DNA of 64,000 nt from Variovorax paradoxus B4. Lineage in GTDB: Bacteria; Pseudomonadota; Gammaproteobacteria; Burkholderiales; Burkholderiaceae_C. A program made the position numbers and the translations under genes. Shown here one piece after another: positions 16,887 to 25,562 of the stretch (within the stretch, counting starts at the first letter, position 1; every line of letters starts with the position of its first letter). The notes beneath the pieces were generated by a model that was not told the DNA's origin, ran no database searches, and saw only the letters and a list, made by a program, of their open reading frames with translations. The DNA is taken from NCBI RefSeq assembly GCF_000463015.1, contig NC_022234.1:992001-1056000 (forward strand), given 5' to 3'.

Positions 16887-18055
16887 CAGGCGCCTTCGCT
16901 GCCGTAGCCGGCTTTGGCCAGCGTGCGCCTGGCGATGTTGAGCTGGTGGATCTGGCTCGTGCCTTCGTACAGCCGGAACAGCCGCACGTCGCGGTAGAAG
17001 CGCTCCATGCCGTGGTCGGCGATGTAGCCGTAGCCGCCCAGCATCTGCACGCTGCGGTCGGCCACGCGGCCGCACATCTCGGACGCGAAGTACTTGCAGA
17101 TCGACGCTTCCATCGTCACGTCGATGCCTTCGTCGCGCTTGCGCGCGGTGTCCAGCACCAGCGCCCGGGCCGCATGGATCTCGGTCTGGCTGTCGGCGAT
17201 CAGGGCCTGGATCAGCTGGAAGCCCGAAAGCACCTGGCCGAACTGCCTGCGCGTGGACACGAACGCCACGGCGTCCTGCAGCATGCGGATCGCCGGCCCG
17301 ATGCACAGGGCCGCCAGGTGGATGCGCTGCTTGTTCAGCACCTTCATTGCCGTCTTGAAGCCCTGCCCCTCGCGCCCGCCGATGACGTTCTCCGCCGGCA
17401 CGATGCAGTCGTTCATGTGCACCTCCGACACGGGCGAGCCTGCCTGCCCCATCTTCCTGTAGGCCGGCCCGGTGCTGAGCCCGGGCATGCCGCGCTCGAC
17501 CAGGAAGGCCGTGACACCGCGTGCCGACAGGTCGTTGGGGTCGGTGCGCGCCATCACCGTGAAAAGGCCCGCGATCGGCGCGTTGGTGATGAAGCACTTG
17601 GTGCCGTTGATCACGTAGTGGTCGCCGTCGCGCCGCGCCGAGGTGCGCAGCGACACGGCGTCCGAACCGGCTTCGGGTTCGGTCAGCGCGAACGCGCCGG
17701 TCAGCTCGCCGCTGGCCAGCCGCGGAAGGTAGCGCCGCTTCTGAGCTTCCGTGCCGTCGGCCACCAGGGCTTCGGATCCGATGCCGGTGTTGGTGCCGAC
17801 ACGGGCCCGGAACGCCACCGAGCATTGCGACAGCTCCATCGCCGCCAGCACCAGTTCCTCGGTCGTCATGCCCGCGCCGCCATAGGCCTCGGGGATCGAA
17901 TAGCCGAACAGGCCCTGCGCCGCCATGTCGGCCACCAGGTCGGCGGGCACTTCGTCGGCGTCGGCCACGCGCGCTTCGTTCGGCACCAGCCGCTCGCGCA
18001 CGTAGCTGCGCAAGCGGCCCAGGAATTGCTCGAACGCTTGGGGATCACGCTGCAT
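16886..18055 (-). CDS. Acyl-CoA dehydrogenase
   Basis: 389 residues, full-length and canonical: GAFALTEPEAGSDAVSLRTS for flavin/substrate binding, RRQFGQVLSGFQLIQALIAD, GGYGYIADHGMERFYRD and the catalytic base Glu364 in RLYEGTSQIH. It would introduce a trans double bond into an acyl-CoA and reduce electron-transfer flavoprotein. It is preceded 44 bp upstream by a Bug receptor gene and followed with a one-base overlap by a second dehydrogenase. A CoA-transferase and two IclR genes are divergent. The set suggests uptake, CoA activation and oxidation of a branched or dicarboxylic acid. Confidence 0.9.
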   Translation of the reverse strand: MQRDPQAFEQFLGRLRSYVRERLVPNEARVADADEVPADLVADMAAQGLFGYSIPEAYGGAGMTTEELVLAAMELSQCSVAFRARVGTNTGIGSEALVADGTEAQKRRYLPRLASGELTGAFALTEPEAGSDAVSLRTSARRDGDHYVINGTKCFITNAPIAGLFTVMARTDPNDLSARGVTAFLVERGMPGLSTGPAYRKMGQAGSPVSEVHMNDCIVPAENVIGGREGQGFKTAMKVLNKQRIHLAALCIGPAIRMLQDAVAFVSTRRQFGQVLSGFQLIQALIADSQTEIHAARALVLDTARKRDEGIDVTMEASICKYFASEMCGRVADRSVQMLGGYGYIADHGMERFYRDVRLFRLYEGTSQIHQLNIARRTLAKAGYGSEGA

Positions 18056-18099
18056 GATGTGTTGCTCCTTGCTTCATTGGGTGGATGCGCGGGGAGGCG

Positions 18100-19068
18100 T
18101 CAGTCCAGCTTGGTTCCGGTGGACTTCACCAGCGCCGCCCACGAGGCTGTTTCGGTCTTGATCACCGCGGCAAACTGCGCCGGGGTGTTGCCGACCGGCT
18201 CGGCGCCCAAGGCCACCAGGCGATTGCGAAGCTCGGGCTTTTCCAGCGCCTTCGTCGTGGCGGCGTGCAGGCGCTCGACGATGGCCGTGGGCGTCGCTGC
18301 GGGCACCATCAGGCCCTTCCATGCACCGAAGCTGAAGCCCTTGACGGACTCGGAAATGGTCGGCACGTCGGGCGCGACCGTGGCCCGCTTGTCGGTGGAC
18401 ACCGCCAACGCCCTGAGCCTGCCCGACTGCACATGCGGCCACAGGGCGGGCATGTTGTCGATCATCATCGCGATCTGGCCGGCGAGCAGATCGTTCATCG
18501 CAGGGCCCGTGCCCTTGTACGGGACGTGGACCATCGTGGTGCCGGTGAGCTGGTTGAACCATTCGCCGGCCAGGTGGGACGGGCTGCCGTTGCCCGCCGA
18601 GCCGAAGCTGACCTCCTTCGGCCTGGACCTGGCATAGGCGATGAACTCGGTCACCGTCTTCGCCGGGACCTTCGGGTTGACCGCCATCAGGTTGGGCTCC
18701 TGAATCAGCAAGGTCACCGGCCGCAGGTCCTTCGCGGGGTCGTAGGGCATCCTGGCGTAGAGGCTCGGGTTGATCACCGTGGGGCCTGCCGCCGCAATCA
18801 GCAGCGTGTAGCCGTCGGGCGCCGACTTGGCGACGTAGTCGCCCCCGATGTTGCCGCCGGCGCCCGCCTTGTTCTCGACGATGACGGGCTGACCCAGTTC
18901 CGGACTCAGGGCCGCGGCCAGCAGCCGGGCCAGCACGTCCGTGGAGCCGCCCGGTGCAAAGGGCACGATGAGGCGAACCGGTTTGGTCGGATAGGAAGCC
19001 GGGTCGGCGTGCACCACGGAAGCCGTTGCCAGCAGACAGGCGGCAGCGAGCATGAACATCTTGCGCAT
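18100..19068 (-). CDS. Bug/TctC-family solute receptor
   Basis: 322 residues from the ATG at 19068, which directly starts a Sec signal (MRKMFMLAAACLLATASVVH, cleavage after VHA). Bug motifs: LIVPFAPGGSTDVLARLLAA, VIVENKAGAGGNIGGDYV and HVPYKGTGPAMNDLLAGQ. It is the first gene of the Bug / dehydrogenase / dehydrogenase operon. Its leader can fold so that the GGAG ribosome-binding sequence is paired in a 9 bp stem (19073-19108), which could throttle translation. The receptor probably delivers the acid that the downstream enzymes oxidise. Confidence 0.87.
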   Translation of the reverse strand: MRKMFMLAAACLLATASVVHADPASYPTKPVRLIVPFAPGGSTDVLARLLAAALSPELGQPVIVENKAGAGGNIGGDYVAKSAPDGYTLLIAAAGPTVINPSLYARMPYDPAKDLRPVTLLIQEPNLMAVNPKVPAKTVTEFIAYARSRPKEVSFGSAGNGSPSHLAGEWFNQLTGTTMVHVPYKGTGPAMNDLLAGQIAMMIDNMPALWPHVQSGRLRALAVSTDKRATVAPDVPTISESVKGFSFGAWKGLMVPAATPTAIVERLHAATTKALEKPELRNRLVALGAEPVGNTPAQFAAVIKTETASWAALVKSTGTKLD

Positions 19069-19072
19069 GGGG

Positions 19073-19108
19073 AGTCTCCGGTTGATTTTTCGCCAGGGCC
19101 CGGAGACT
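19073..19108 (-). promoter_or_regulatory. Leader hairpin that pairs the ribosome-binding site of the Bug gene
   Basis: In the minus-strand transcript AGTCTCCGG (19108-19100) and CCGGAGACT (19081-19073) are perfectly complementary over 9 bp with an 18-base loop. The 3' arm contains GGAG, 7 bases before the ATG at 19068. A closed stem would hide the Shine-Dalgarno sequence, so this is a candidate RNA switch, thermosensor or antisense-RNA target. It could also be a DNA operator. The structure is seen; the function is inferred. Confidence 0.5.
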
Positions 19109-19126
19109 ACGCAGCGGCATGACATA

Positions 19127-19144
19127 TGGAAAACGATGTTTCTC
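19127..19144. promoter_or_regulatory. Possible IclR-type site TGGAAA-N6-TTTCTC
   Basis: Imperfect palindrome with GAAA/TTTC arms between the divergent Bug and IclR genes. It resembles the classic IclR operator core (TGGAAAT-N-ATTTCC) but is not perfect. Plausible site for either of the two IclR proteins encoded just downstream. Confidence 0.3.
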
Positions 19145-19221
19145 TATCTTGAATGCCGTCGCTCGCCAGCGCGCCTTGCCGGACGTAGCATTCATCGCGC
19201 CCCACGAGCCACGAGCCCCAC

Positions 19222-20004
19222 ATGCCTGCCGCACGCCACCCCGACCCCGACTTCGCGACCACGCTGCAGCACGGCCTGCAGGTGCTGCACTGCTTCACCG
19301 TCGGCGAACCCGCCCTCGGCAACAAGGAGCTGTCGGAACGCACCGGGCTGTCGAAGGCGACGATCTCGCGGCTGACCTACACGCTGGCGGCCCGCGGCCT
19401 GGTGGTCTTCGATGCGCACCTCCGGCGCTATCGCCTGGGCTCCACGGCGCTCACGATCGGCTACCCGCTGATGGCAAGCCTGCGCATCCGGCAGGTCGCA
19501 CGGGCCCGCATGAAGCAGCTGGCCGACGAAGTGGGTGGCTCGGTGTCGCTGGGCATGCGCGATCGCACGCGAATGGTCTACGTCGAAACCTGCCGCGGGC
19601 ACGACCTCAGTGCATGGCGGCCCGACATCGGGGCCGCCGTGCCGATGCTGCCCACGGCCATGGGGCGCAGTTGGCTCGCGCAGGCGCCACACCAATTGCG
19701 CGACGCCGTGCTGGCGCAGATCGAAGCGTCGGAGCCCGGCCAGGTGCGGCACCACGAAGCCGACCTCGCCCGGGCGCAAGCCGATCTGAAGCGCAGGGGC
19801 TTCTGTGTGTCGCGCGGCGCATGGCGCAGCGACGTGCAGGCGGTCGGCGTGCCGATCCGCATTCCCCAGGACGGCGAGACCCTGGTCCTCAATTGCGGCG
19901 TGCTCACGTCGCGGCTCGGCCCGCGCCAGCTCGAGCAAGGCGTGGGCCCGAGTCTCGTTGCGCTCGCGCGCAGCGTGGAAGACGACCTGGATGCCGCGCA
20001 ATGA
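19222..20004 (+). CDS. IclR-family transcriptional regulator, first of a tandem pair
   Basis: 260 residues. Winged-helix domain at about 12-75 (ATTLQHGLQVLHCFTVGEPA, SERTGLSKATISRLTYTLAA), effector domain at 90-255. It is closely related in layout and wording to the next gene (both read TGLSK in the recognition helix and MLxTAxGRxWLA in the effector domain), so the pair arose by tandem duplication. Its stop overlaps the ATG of the second copy (ATGA), allowing coupled translation. Both are divergent from the Bug / acyl-CoA dehydrogenase operon and followed by a CoA-transferase. Confidence 0.87.
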   Translation: MPAARHPDPDFATTLQHGLQVLHCFTVGEPALGNKELSERTGLSKATISRLTYTLAARGLVVFDAHLRRYRLGSTALTIGYPLMASLRIRQVARARMKQLADEVGGSVSLGMRDRTRMVYVETCRGHDLSAWRPDIGAAVPMLPTAMGRSWLAQAPHQLRDAVLAQIEASEPGQVRHHEADLARAQADLKRRGFCVSRGAWRSDVQAVGVPIRIPQDGETLVLNCGVLTSRLGPRQLEQGVGPSLVALARSVEDDLDAAQ

Positions 20005-20780
20005 ACGACACCGACAACAAGGACCGCCAGTTCGCCACCACGCTCGCGAGCGGCATCGACCTGCTGCTGTGCTTTCATCCCGGCGAGTCGAGCCTGGCGA
20101 ACAAGGACTTCGCGCAGCGCACGGGCCTCTCGAAACCCACGGTCGCGCGCCTGACGCACACGCTGGCGCTGCTCGGCTACCTGCGGCGCGACCCGGCCAC
20201 GGCCAGCTACAGGCTGGGGGCGGCCGTGCTCGGGCTGAGCCATCCGCTGCTGGCCAGCATGCGCATCCGCCCCATTGCGCGGCCGATGATGGAAACGCTG
20301 GCGCGCGAAATCGAAGGCGCCGTCTCGCTCGGCCTGCGCCACCGCATCCACATGGTGTACGTGGAGACCGCGCGCAGCAGCGAAGACTTCGTCCTGACAC
20401 CCGACATCGGCGCGCCGCTTCCCATGCTGGCCACCGCCATCGGACGCGCCTGGCTGGCGCGCGCTGCGCCGGAAGACCGCCTGTCGGTGCTGAACCAGAT
20501 CCGCGTCGCCGCGCCGGCCGAGTTCGAACGCCACGCCGCAGCAGCGGAGCTGGCGCGGGAAGAACTGGCGCGCGACGGCTTCTGCAGTGCCCGCGCCGAC
20601 TGGCAGCCGAACCGGCATGGCTTTGCCGTGCCGCTGCACGGCCTGGTGGATGGGATGCAGTTCGTGCTGAACTGCGCCGTGGCAACGAAGCGCGGCAGCT
20701 TTGCGCAGATGCGCCGGGACGTCGCGCCGCGGCTGCTCACGCTGGCGCACAGCATCGAGTTCTCGCTGGGCCTGCGATAG
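20001..20780 (+). CDS. IclR-family transcriptional regulator, second of a tandem pair
   Basis: 259 residues from the ATG at 20001. Winged helix near residues 10-75 (FATTLASGIDLLLCFHPGES, QRTGLSKPTVARLTHTLALL), effector domain with VSLGLRHRIHMVYVETARSS and MLATAIGRAWLARA. The sequence is similar to but clearly diverged from the first copy, so the two may respond to different ligands or form heteromers. The CoA-transferase gene begins about 50 bp downstream on the same strand. Confidence 0.87.
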   Translation: MNDTDNKDRQFATTLASGIDLLLCFHPGESSLANKDFAQRTGLSKPTVARLTHTLALLGYLRRDPATASYRLGAAVLGLSHPLLASMRIRPIARPMMETLAREIEGAVSLGLRHRIHMVYVETARSSEDFVLTPDIGAPLPMLATAIGRAWLARAAPEDRLSVLNQIRVAAPAEFERHAAAAELAREELARDGFCSARADWQPNRHGFAVPLHGLVDGMQFVLNCAVATKRGSFAQMRRDVAPRLLTLAHSIEFSLGLR

Positions 20781-20828
20781 CGCGCGCCAGAGCCTGCGTT
20801 CAGGATATCGAAACATGGGTTGCGGCAA

Positions 20829-22106
20829 ATGGAGCGCGCAAACAGACTCCGATGCATGCAATCCGACGCCCCACGCACCGATGCCATAGAGGCAACACCA
20901 CCGCCTGCAGCACAACAAGGACCGCTGGCCGGCATCCGGATCCTGGACATGGCCACCGTGATCGCGGCGCCGTTCTCGGCGTCGCTGTGTGCCGACATGG
21001 GGGCCGAGGTCGTCAAGCTGGAGCTGCCGGAAGGCAACGACCCGCTGCGTTCGCTGGCGCCCACCACGCCGGACCATGCGCTGTTCTGGAAGGTCTCGAA
21101 CCGCGGCAAGAAAGGCGTGTCGCTCGATGTGCGCAAGCCGGAAGGCCGTGCGCTGTTCCTCAGGCTGATCGCGTCGTACGACGTTCTGGTCGAGAACTTC
21201 CGCACCGGCACGCTCGACAAGTGGGGACTGGATGCGCCCACGCTGTGGTCGGTCAATCCGAAGCTGATCATCCTGCGCGTCACCGGCTTCGGCCAGACCG
21301 GCCCCTATGCGCAGCGCCCGGGCTTCGCGCGCATCTTCGAGGCGATGAGCGGCTTCGCCCACCTGACCGGCGAAAGCGGCCGCAGTCCGCAGCACATGAA
21401 CTACCCGCTCGGCGACGTCATCGCGGGCCTGTTCGGCGCCTTTTCCATCTCCACTGCGATCGCGGAACGCCACCGCCACCCGGACGCACCGGGCCGGGAG
21501 ATCGATCTCTCGGCGACCGAGGCCATGTTCCGGTTGCTGGAGGCCCTGCCGGTCGAGCACGAGATGCTCGGGCAGGCCCGCAGCCGCTCCGGCAGCCGGG
21601 CCACCTACACGGCCCCTTCCAACATGTACCGCACCGCCGACGGCCACTGGGTCACGATCGTGGGATCGTCCGAGGCCATCTTCAAGCGCATCTGCCAGGC
21701 CATGGGCCAGCCGGCGCTGGCGCACGATCCGCGCTTTGTCACCACGCCGGACCGGGTTCGGAACATCGACGAGATCGATGCGATCGTCGCGGGCTGGTGC
21801 GAGTGCCAGACGCTCGCGCAACTGTCCGAAGCCCTGACCCGCGGCGGCGTTCCCCATAGCAAGGTCTATGCGGTGGACGACGTGATGGCCGATCCGCACT
21901 TCATTGCGCGCGAAGCCATCATCCGCTTGCCCGACCCGGACCTCGGGTCGCTGCCCGCCCCTGCGATCGTGCCGCGCTTCTCGGGCTTCAGGCCCGCGGC
22001 GCCGCGCACCGGGCCGGCGGCCGGCGAACACAACGCGGAGGTCTACGGCGCCCTGGGCCTTGGCAGCGAAGCGCTGGACAGGCTGCAGCGCGACGGCGTG
22101 ATCTGA
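20829..22106 (+). CDS. Class III (CaiB/BaiF) CoA-transferase
   Basis: 425 residues from the ATG at 20829; an ATG at 20856 is an equally reasonable start because neither has a clear ribosome-binding site. Family motifs: GIRILDMATVIAAPFSASLC, DMGAEVVKLE, LDVRKPEGR, DVLVENFRTGTLDKWGLD, VTGFGQTGPYAQRPGF and a C-terminal GGVPHSKVYAVDDV. It would exchange CoA between a donor thioester and a free acid. Where the nucleophilic Asp of formyl-CoA transferase is expected, the motif reads LSATEAMF with Glu. Its position next to two acyl-CoA dehydrogenases suggests it activates the acid they oxidise. Confidence 0.86.
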   Translation: MERANRLRCMQSDAPRTDAIEATPPPAAQQGPLAGIRILDMATVIAAPFSASLCADMGAEVVKLELPEGNDPLRSLAPTTPDHALFWKVSNRGKKGVSLDVRKPEGRALFLRLIASYDVLVENFRTGTLDKWGLDAPTLWSVNPKLIILRVTGFGQTGPYAQRPGFARIFEAMSGFAHLTGESGRSPQHMNYPLGDVIAGLFGAFSISTAIAERHRHPDAPGREIDLSATEAMFRLLEALPVEHEMLGQARSRSGSRATYTAPSNMYRTADGHWVTIVGSSEAIFKRICQAMGQPALAHDPRFVTTPDRVRNIDEIDAIVAGWCECQTLAQLSEALTRGGVPHSKVYAVDDVMADPHFIAREAIIRLPDPDLGSLPAPAIVPRFSGFRPAAPRTGPAAGEHNAEVYGALGLGSEALDRLQRDGVI

Positions 22107-22141
22107 GCGAGCGCTGCGGCTGGCCTGAACATTCGCACCGC

Positions 22142-23488
22142 CTACTTGAGCGCCGCCACCACGGCATCAAAGAACGGCACCACTGGCAAGCTGCCGTTTC
22201 CCGCCGGGTCGGTCTGCGCGCCCCAGACGACGATGACCACCTTTTCCTTGCGGTTGATGTAGATCTGCTGGCCCATGATGCCGTTCGCGTAGAAAGCGCC
22301 GTCGGCGGCCGACGGGCCACTCGACGGTATCCACCACAGGTAGCCGTAGTTGATCGAGTTGCCACCGGTCAGCACCTTGGGCGTGCCCGCTTCCGTGACC
22401 CATCCGACCGGCACCACCTGCTGGCCGGCAGCCACACCATCGTTCATCACGAACAGGCCGAAGCGTCCGTAGTCACGCAAGGTGGCGCTGATGCCGCTGC
22501 CGCCGATCTCCACGCCGTTGGGCGAGTCGAGCCACCAGTTGGCCTGCGCCTCCATCCCGGCCTTCGACCATATCTTCTCGGAAAGATACTGCGCCAGGGG
22601 TTTCTTGACGGCGTTGTAGACGATCTCGCCGGCCACTTGTGTTTCACCAGTGCTGTAGTTGTAAACGGAGCCCGGTGCCGCCGCGCGCGGCAGCCTGCTC
22701 ATGAGATCCATGGCCGAACCCGGCTTCTGGCTGATCTGCGCCTCGAGCAACTGGCGGCGGTCGGAGTTCGGGTTGGTGTAGGTCTCGTTCCACTGCGCGC
22801 CCGAAGCCATCATCATCACATTGCGGACCGTCGCACCATCGTAGGCGCTGCCCGCCAGCCGTGGCACGTACTTGGTGACCTGGTCATCGATGCTGGCAAT
22901 GTAGCCGTCCTTCACGGCCGCCCCGATCAGCGTCGAGGTGACCGACTTGGCCACCGACATCGACATCCAGCGCGTGCGCTGCGTGTTGCCGTACTGATAG
23001 GTCTCATTGGCGATTTTGCCGTCCTTCAGGATGAGCAGACCGGCAACACGATTCACCGACATGAAGTTGGCGAGACTGTAGGTCGCAGCACTCACCGTGA
23101 AGCTCACCTGCGTGAGCCGCGTGGCCGCAGCGGGCAACGCATGCGGCGTGCCGCCGGGCTCGACAGTGCGCGTGGGAAACAAGCGGTCGATGTTGCGGTA
23201 GGTGTTGACCGCCAGTTCAGGGGAAAGTGCGCCGTCGTAGATCTGGCGCACCGTGCCGATGGGCTCCAACGCATGCGGGTAGCCGTCGGCGTTGCCGTTG
23301 TCCGGAGTGGTCACGCCGCCATTTGCAGGTGGAATGCCGACGATCGGAAGAACAGCGCCGCCATTCCCACCACCGCCACCACCACCGCAAGCGACAACAA
23401 GCATCGCCGCTGCAATCAAGAGAACCGAAGGAGCCGCGCGCAACCCGTGCAATAGTACGAATGCCTTCTTTTGAACACCTTGATCCAC
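22142..23488 (-). CDS. Secreted lipoprotein serine hydrolase (class C beta-lactamase / NylB-like fold)
   Basis: 448 residues from the GTG at 23488, chosen for its AAGGGGGC ribosome-binding site and because it begins a lipoprotein signal (VLLIAAAMLVVAC, Cys34). A run of seven Gly follows the cysteine and forms a flexible linker. The catalytic domain carries S178-V-A-K181 and a YNYSTGETQ segment corresponding to the Tyr motif of penicillin-binding-protein-like esterases and 6-aminohexanoate-dimer hydrolase. A true beta-lactamase role is unlikely without the KTG motif; esterase or amidase activity in the periplasm or at the outer membrane is more plausible. Confidence 0.82.
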   Translation of the reverse strand: MDQGVQKKAFVLLHGLRAAPSVLLIAAAMLVVACGGGGGGGNGGAVLPIVGIPPANGGVTTPDNGNADGYPHALEPIGTVRQIYDGALSPELAVNTYRNIDRLFPTRTVEPGGTPHALPAAATRLTQVSFTVSAATYSLANFMSVNRVAGLLILKDGKIANETYQYGNTQRTRWMSMSVAKSVTSTLIGAAVKDGYIASIDDQVTKYVPRLAGSAYDGATVRNVMMMASGAQWNETYTNPNSDRRQLLEAQISQKPGSAMDLMSRLPRAAAPGSVYNYSTGETQVAGEIVYNAVKKPLAQYLSEKIWSKAGMEAQANWWLDSPNGVEIGGSGISATLRDYGRFGLFVMNDGVAAGQQVVPVGWVTEAGTPKVLTGGNSINYGYLWWIPSSGPSAADGAFYANGIMGQQIYINRKEKVVIVVWGAQTDPAGNGSLPVVPFFDAVVAALK

Positions 23489-23616
23489 GCGGCCCCCTTG
23501 TTGGTATGACGCCCGACGAGTGATGGCGATGCGCTTTCTCGCCTCGCCGCACGGCGGAGCGATGGTTGCATATGCCTGGCTCTGCCACAAGCGCAACCTG
23601 TCGCGAAGCGCGCTGC

Positions 23617-24486
23617 CTACGACGCGGCGACGGCCTCCTTGACGAAGTCCGCATACCTGCGCAGAGGACGGCCGAGCATGGCCTGCAGGCGATCCGCTGC
23701 ACCGTGCGCACCGTGCATGCCGAACTTCTGGATCCCGGCCATCATCAGGCGCATGTCGTAGGCCAGCCAGGACGGGCCCAGCGCGGCCATCTGGCCTTCG
23801 AAGGCCGCCACGTCATCCCCGCCGTAAGCCACTTCGCGACCGAGCGCGGCACTCCAGGCCTTGGCCACCGACGCTCCGGTCAACAGCTCGGGCCCGACCA
23901 GCTCCAGCGTCACGCGCGGTGACGGCGCAGGCGCGCGGTCGCGGCGCAGCAGTTCGGCGACGGCCGCGTCCGCGATGTCCCGCGCATCGATCATCGCGAC
24001 GCCCGTGGAGCCGATCGGCATCGGGTAGACGCCGTAGCCCTGGATCACCTGCTGCACCATGCGCTCGTTCTGCATGAAGTAGGCCGGCCGAAGGATGGTC
24101 GCCGGAATGTCGAGGCTCTCGATCATCCGCTCGACCGTGTGCTTGCCGGTGAAGTGCGGTACGTTGGTGAACTTGTCCGCATGGATGACCGACAGGTAGA
24201 CGATGCGCTCGATGCCCGCCTCGCGCGCCAGGTTCAGCGCGACGAGGGCCTGCGTCACTTCGTCGGGCGTGACGGCGTTCAGCAAAAACAGCGTGCGCAC
24301 TGAGGACAGGGCCGCGCGCAGCGAGGGCACGTCGGTCAAATCGCCGACAACCTCCTTGACGCCCGCCGGGAAGCGCTGCTTTCCCGGCGTGCGAACGAAG
24401 GCGCTGACGTCGGCGCCGGCAGCGGCCAGGCCTTGGACGACGAGGGAACCGATGGTGCCGGTGGCACCTGTGACGAGAATGCTCAT
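23617..24486 (-). CDS. NmrA-like NAD(P)-binding family protein
   Basis: 289 residues from the ATG at 24486, which has AGGAGA 6 bases upstream. It starts MSILVTGATGTIGSLVVQGL, the dinucleotide-binding GxxGxxG loop of atypical short-chain dehydrogenases, and continues with VSAFVRTPGKQ, VVGDLTD and HFTGKHTVERMIE. NmrA/HSCARG-type proteins sense or reduce with NADPH; many act as quinone reductases (QorB). The next gene upstream on the same strand (end 24527, 40 bp away) is a quinone-oxidoreductase-like enzyme, suggesting a redox-stress pair under the divergent LysR. Confidence 0.82.
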   Translation of the reverse strand: MSILVTGATGTIGSLVVQGLAAAGADVSAFVRTPGKQRFPAGVKEVVGDLTDVPSLRAALSSVRTLFLLNAVTPDEVTQALVALNLAREAGIERIVYLSVIHADKFTNVPHFTGKHTVERMIESLDIPATILRPAYFMQNERMVQQVIQGYGVYPMPIGSTGVAMIDARDIADAAVAELLRRDRAPAPSPRVTLELVGPELLTGASVAKAWSAALGREVAYGGDDVAAFEGQMAALGPSWLAYDMRLMMAGIQKFGMHGAHGAADRLQAMLGRPLRRYADFVKEAVAAS

Positions 24487-24526
24487 GGAAATCTCCTGGA
24501 AAGTTAGAGGGGGATGAAAAGATCGA

Positions 24527-25465
24527 TCAGCGCGAGAAGTCCGCGACCACCTTGCCGATGCGAGGGTCGGTGCGATTGCGTTCGATGGCCGCGGGGATGT
24601 CGCCAAAGCCCACGACCTCGCCGAGCTTCGAGATCAGCGTGCCTTCGGCGATCTCCGCGGCCAGCCGTTCCAGCAGGGCGGCGTCCGGCCTGGTCATGAA
24701 CCACAGCCCGCGGCGGCCGGGCGGCGTGCGTGCCAGGATGTCGGGCGAAGACGTGGCGACGATCGCACCGTCCTTCGACAGCACCTGCCACGAGCGATCG
24801 AGCCCTTCGCCGCCGACGTAGTCGAGCACCAGGTCGATGTCCTGCGCGACCGATTCGAAGTGTTGGGTCCGGTAGTCGATGACGTGAGCCGCGCCCAGGC
24901 TGCGCACGTATTCGAGGTGCGCGGTCGACGCCGTCGCGAAGACTTCGGCGCCTGCCCGCTTGGCGTACTGCACGGCATAGCCGCCCAGCCCTCCCGCTGC
25001 GCCGTGGACCAGGATCCGCTGGCCTGCGGCGATCGGGCCCGCGTGGTGCAGGCTCTGCCAGGCGGCCACGGCTGCCACCGGGACGCCGGCTGCATGAACG
25101 TCGTCCAGGCCCTGCGGCGTGCGCACCAGGTTCGCTTCGTCGACGGCCACGACATCGGCATAGGCGCCGAGGCCACCGAGCGGCCCCATGACCCGATCGC
25201 CCACGCGAAAGCGCGAGGCGCCGGGGCCGAGCGCCTCGACGGCGCCCGCGAGTTCGATGCCCAGCACGGCGGGCAGTTGAAGCGGGAAAGCCTCCCGGAC
25301 GAAGCCTTCACGAACTTTCCAGTCGATGCCGTTCACACCGGCGGCCCGAACGCGGACCAGAACCTGGCCCGGCCCGGCTGCAGGCCTTGCGATCTCGGCG
25401 ACCTCGGCGGCGGCCACACCGCCATAGGCCCGGATCAGCACAGCGCGTTGCGTGGTGGTGGTCAT
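24527..25465 (-). CDS. NADP-dependent medium-chain reductase (quinone oxidoreductase family)
   Basis: 312 residues from the ATG at 25465 (GAGGAAATTGAA upstream). GroES-like N-domain (VRVRAAGVNGIDWKVREG, GIELAGAVEALGPG) and Rossmann domain with the AAGGLGGYAVQYAKRAGA nucleotide loop. It has no zinc-binding Cys/His set, so it is the zinc-free QOR type that reduces quinones or enones with NADPH. It forms an operon with the NmrA-like gene and is divergent from a LysR gene, with a clear LysR box between them. Confidence 0.85.
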   Translation of the reverse strand: MTTTTQRAVLIRAYGGVAAAEVAEIARPAAGPGQVLVRVRAAGVNGIDWKVREGFVREAFPLQLPAVLGIELAGAVEALGPGASRFRVGDRVMGPLGGLGAYADVVAVDEANLVRTPQGLDDVHAAGVPVAAVAAWQSLHHAGPIAAGQRILVHGAAGGLGGYAVQYAKRAGAEVFATASTAHLEYVRSLGAAHVIDYRTQHFESVAQDIDLVLDYVGGEGLDRSWQVLSKDGAIVATSSPDILARTPPGRRGLWFMTRPDAALLERLAAEIAEGTLISKLGEVVGFGDIPAAIERNRTDPRIGKVVADFSR

Positions 25466-25515
25466 TTCAATTTCCTCATCTCGAAGTTGCGATGGGGAGA
25501 AGATAGTCCGTTGCA

Positions 25516-25528
25516 TTCGTAAAACGAA
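25516..25528. promoter_or_regulatory. LysR box TTCGT-AAA-ACGAA (T-N11-A)
   Basis: A perfect 5+5 bp palindrome with the exact T-N11-A geometry of LysR boxes, lying between the reductase gene (start 25465) and the divergent LysR gene (start 25583). Strong candidate for the recognition site of that regulator. Confidence 0.6.
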
Positions 25529-25562
25529 GACGTGAAAATGAAGACACCTCGTCTCAAATCCG

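Noticed and set aside
16607..18637. 676-codon plus-strand frame opposite the acyl-CoA dehydrogenases
   Set aside because: Antisense shadow of conserved genes; no family signal.
19578..22031. 817-codon minus-strand frame opposite the IclR and CoA-transferase genes
   Set aside because: Spans three real genes on the other strand; composition artefact of high G+C.
22142..23488. True beta-lactamase
   Set aside because: The SxxK and Tyr motifs are present, but I see no KTG motif, and the lipoprotein layout and NylB-like wording favour an esterase or amidase.
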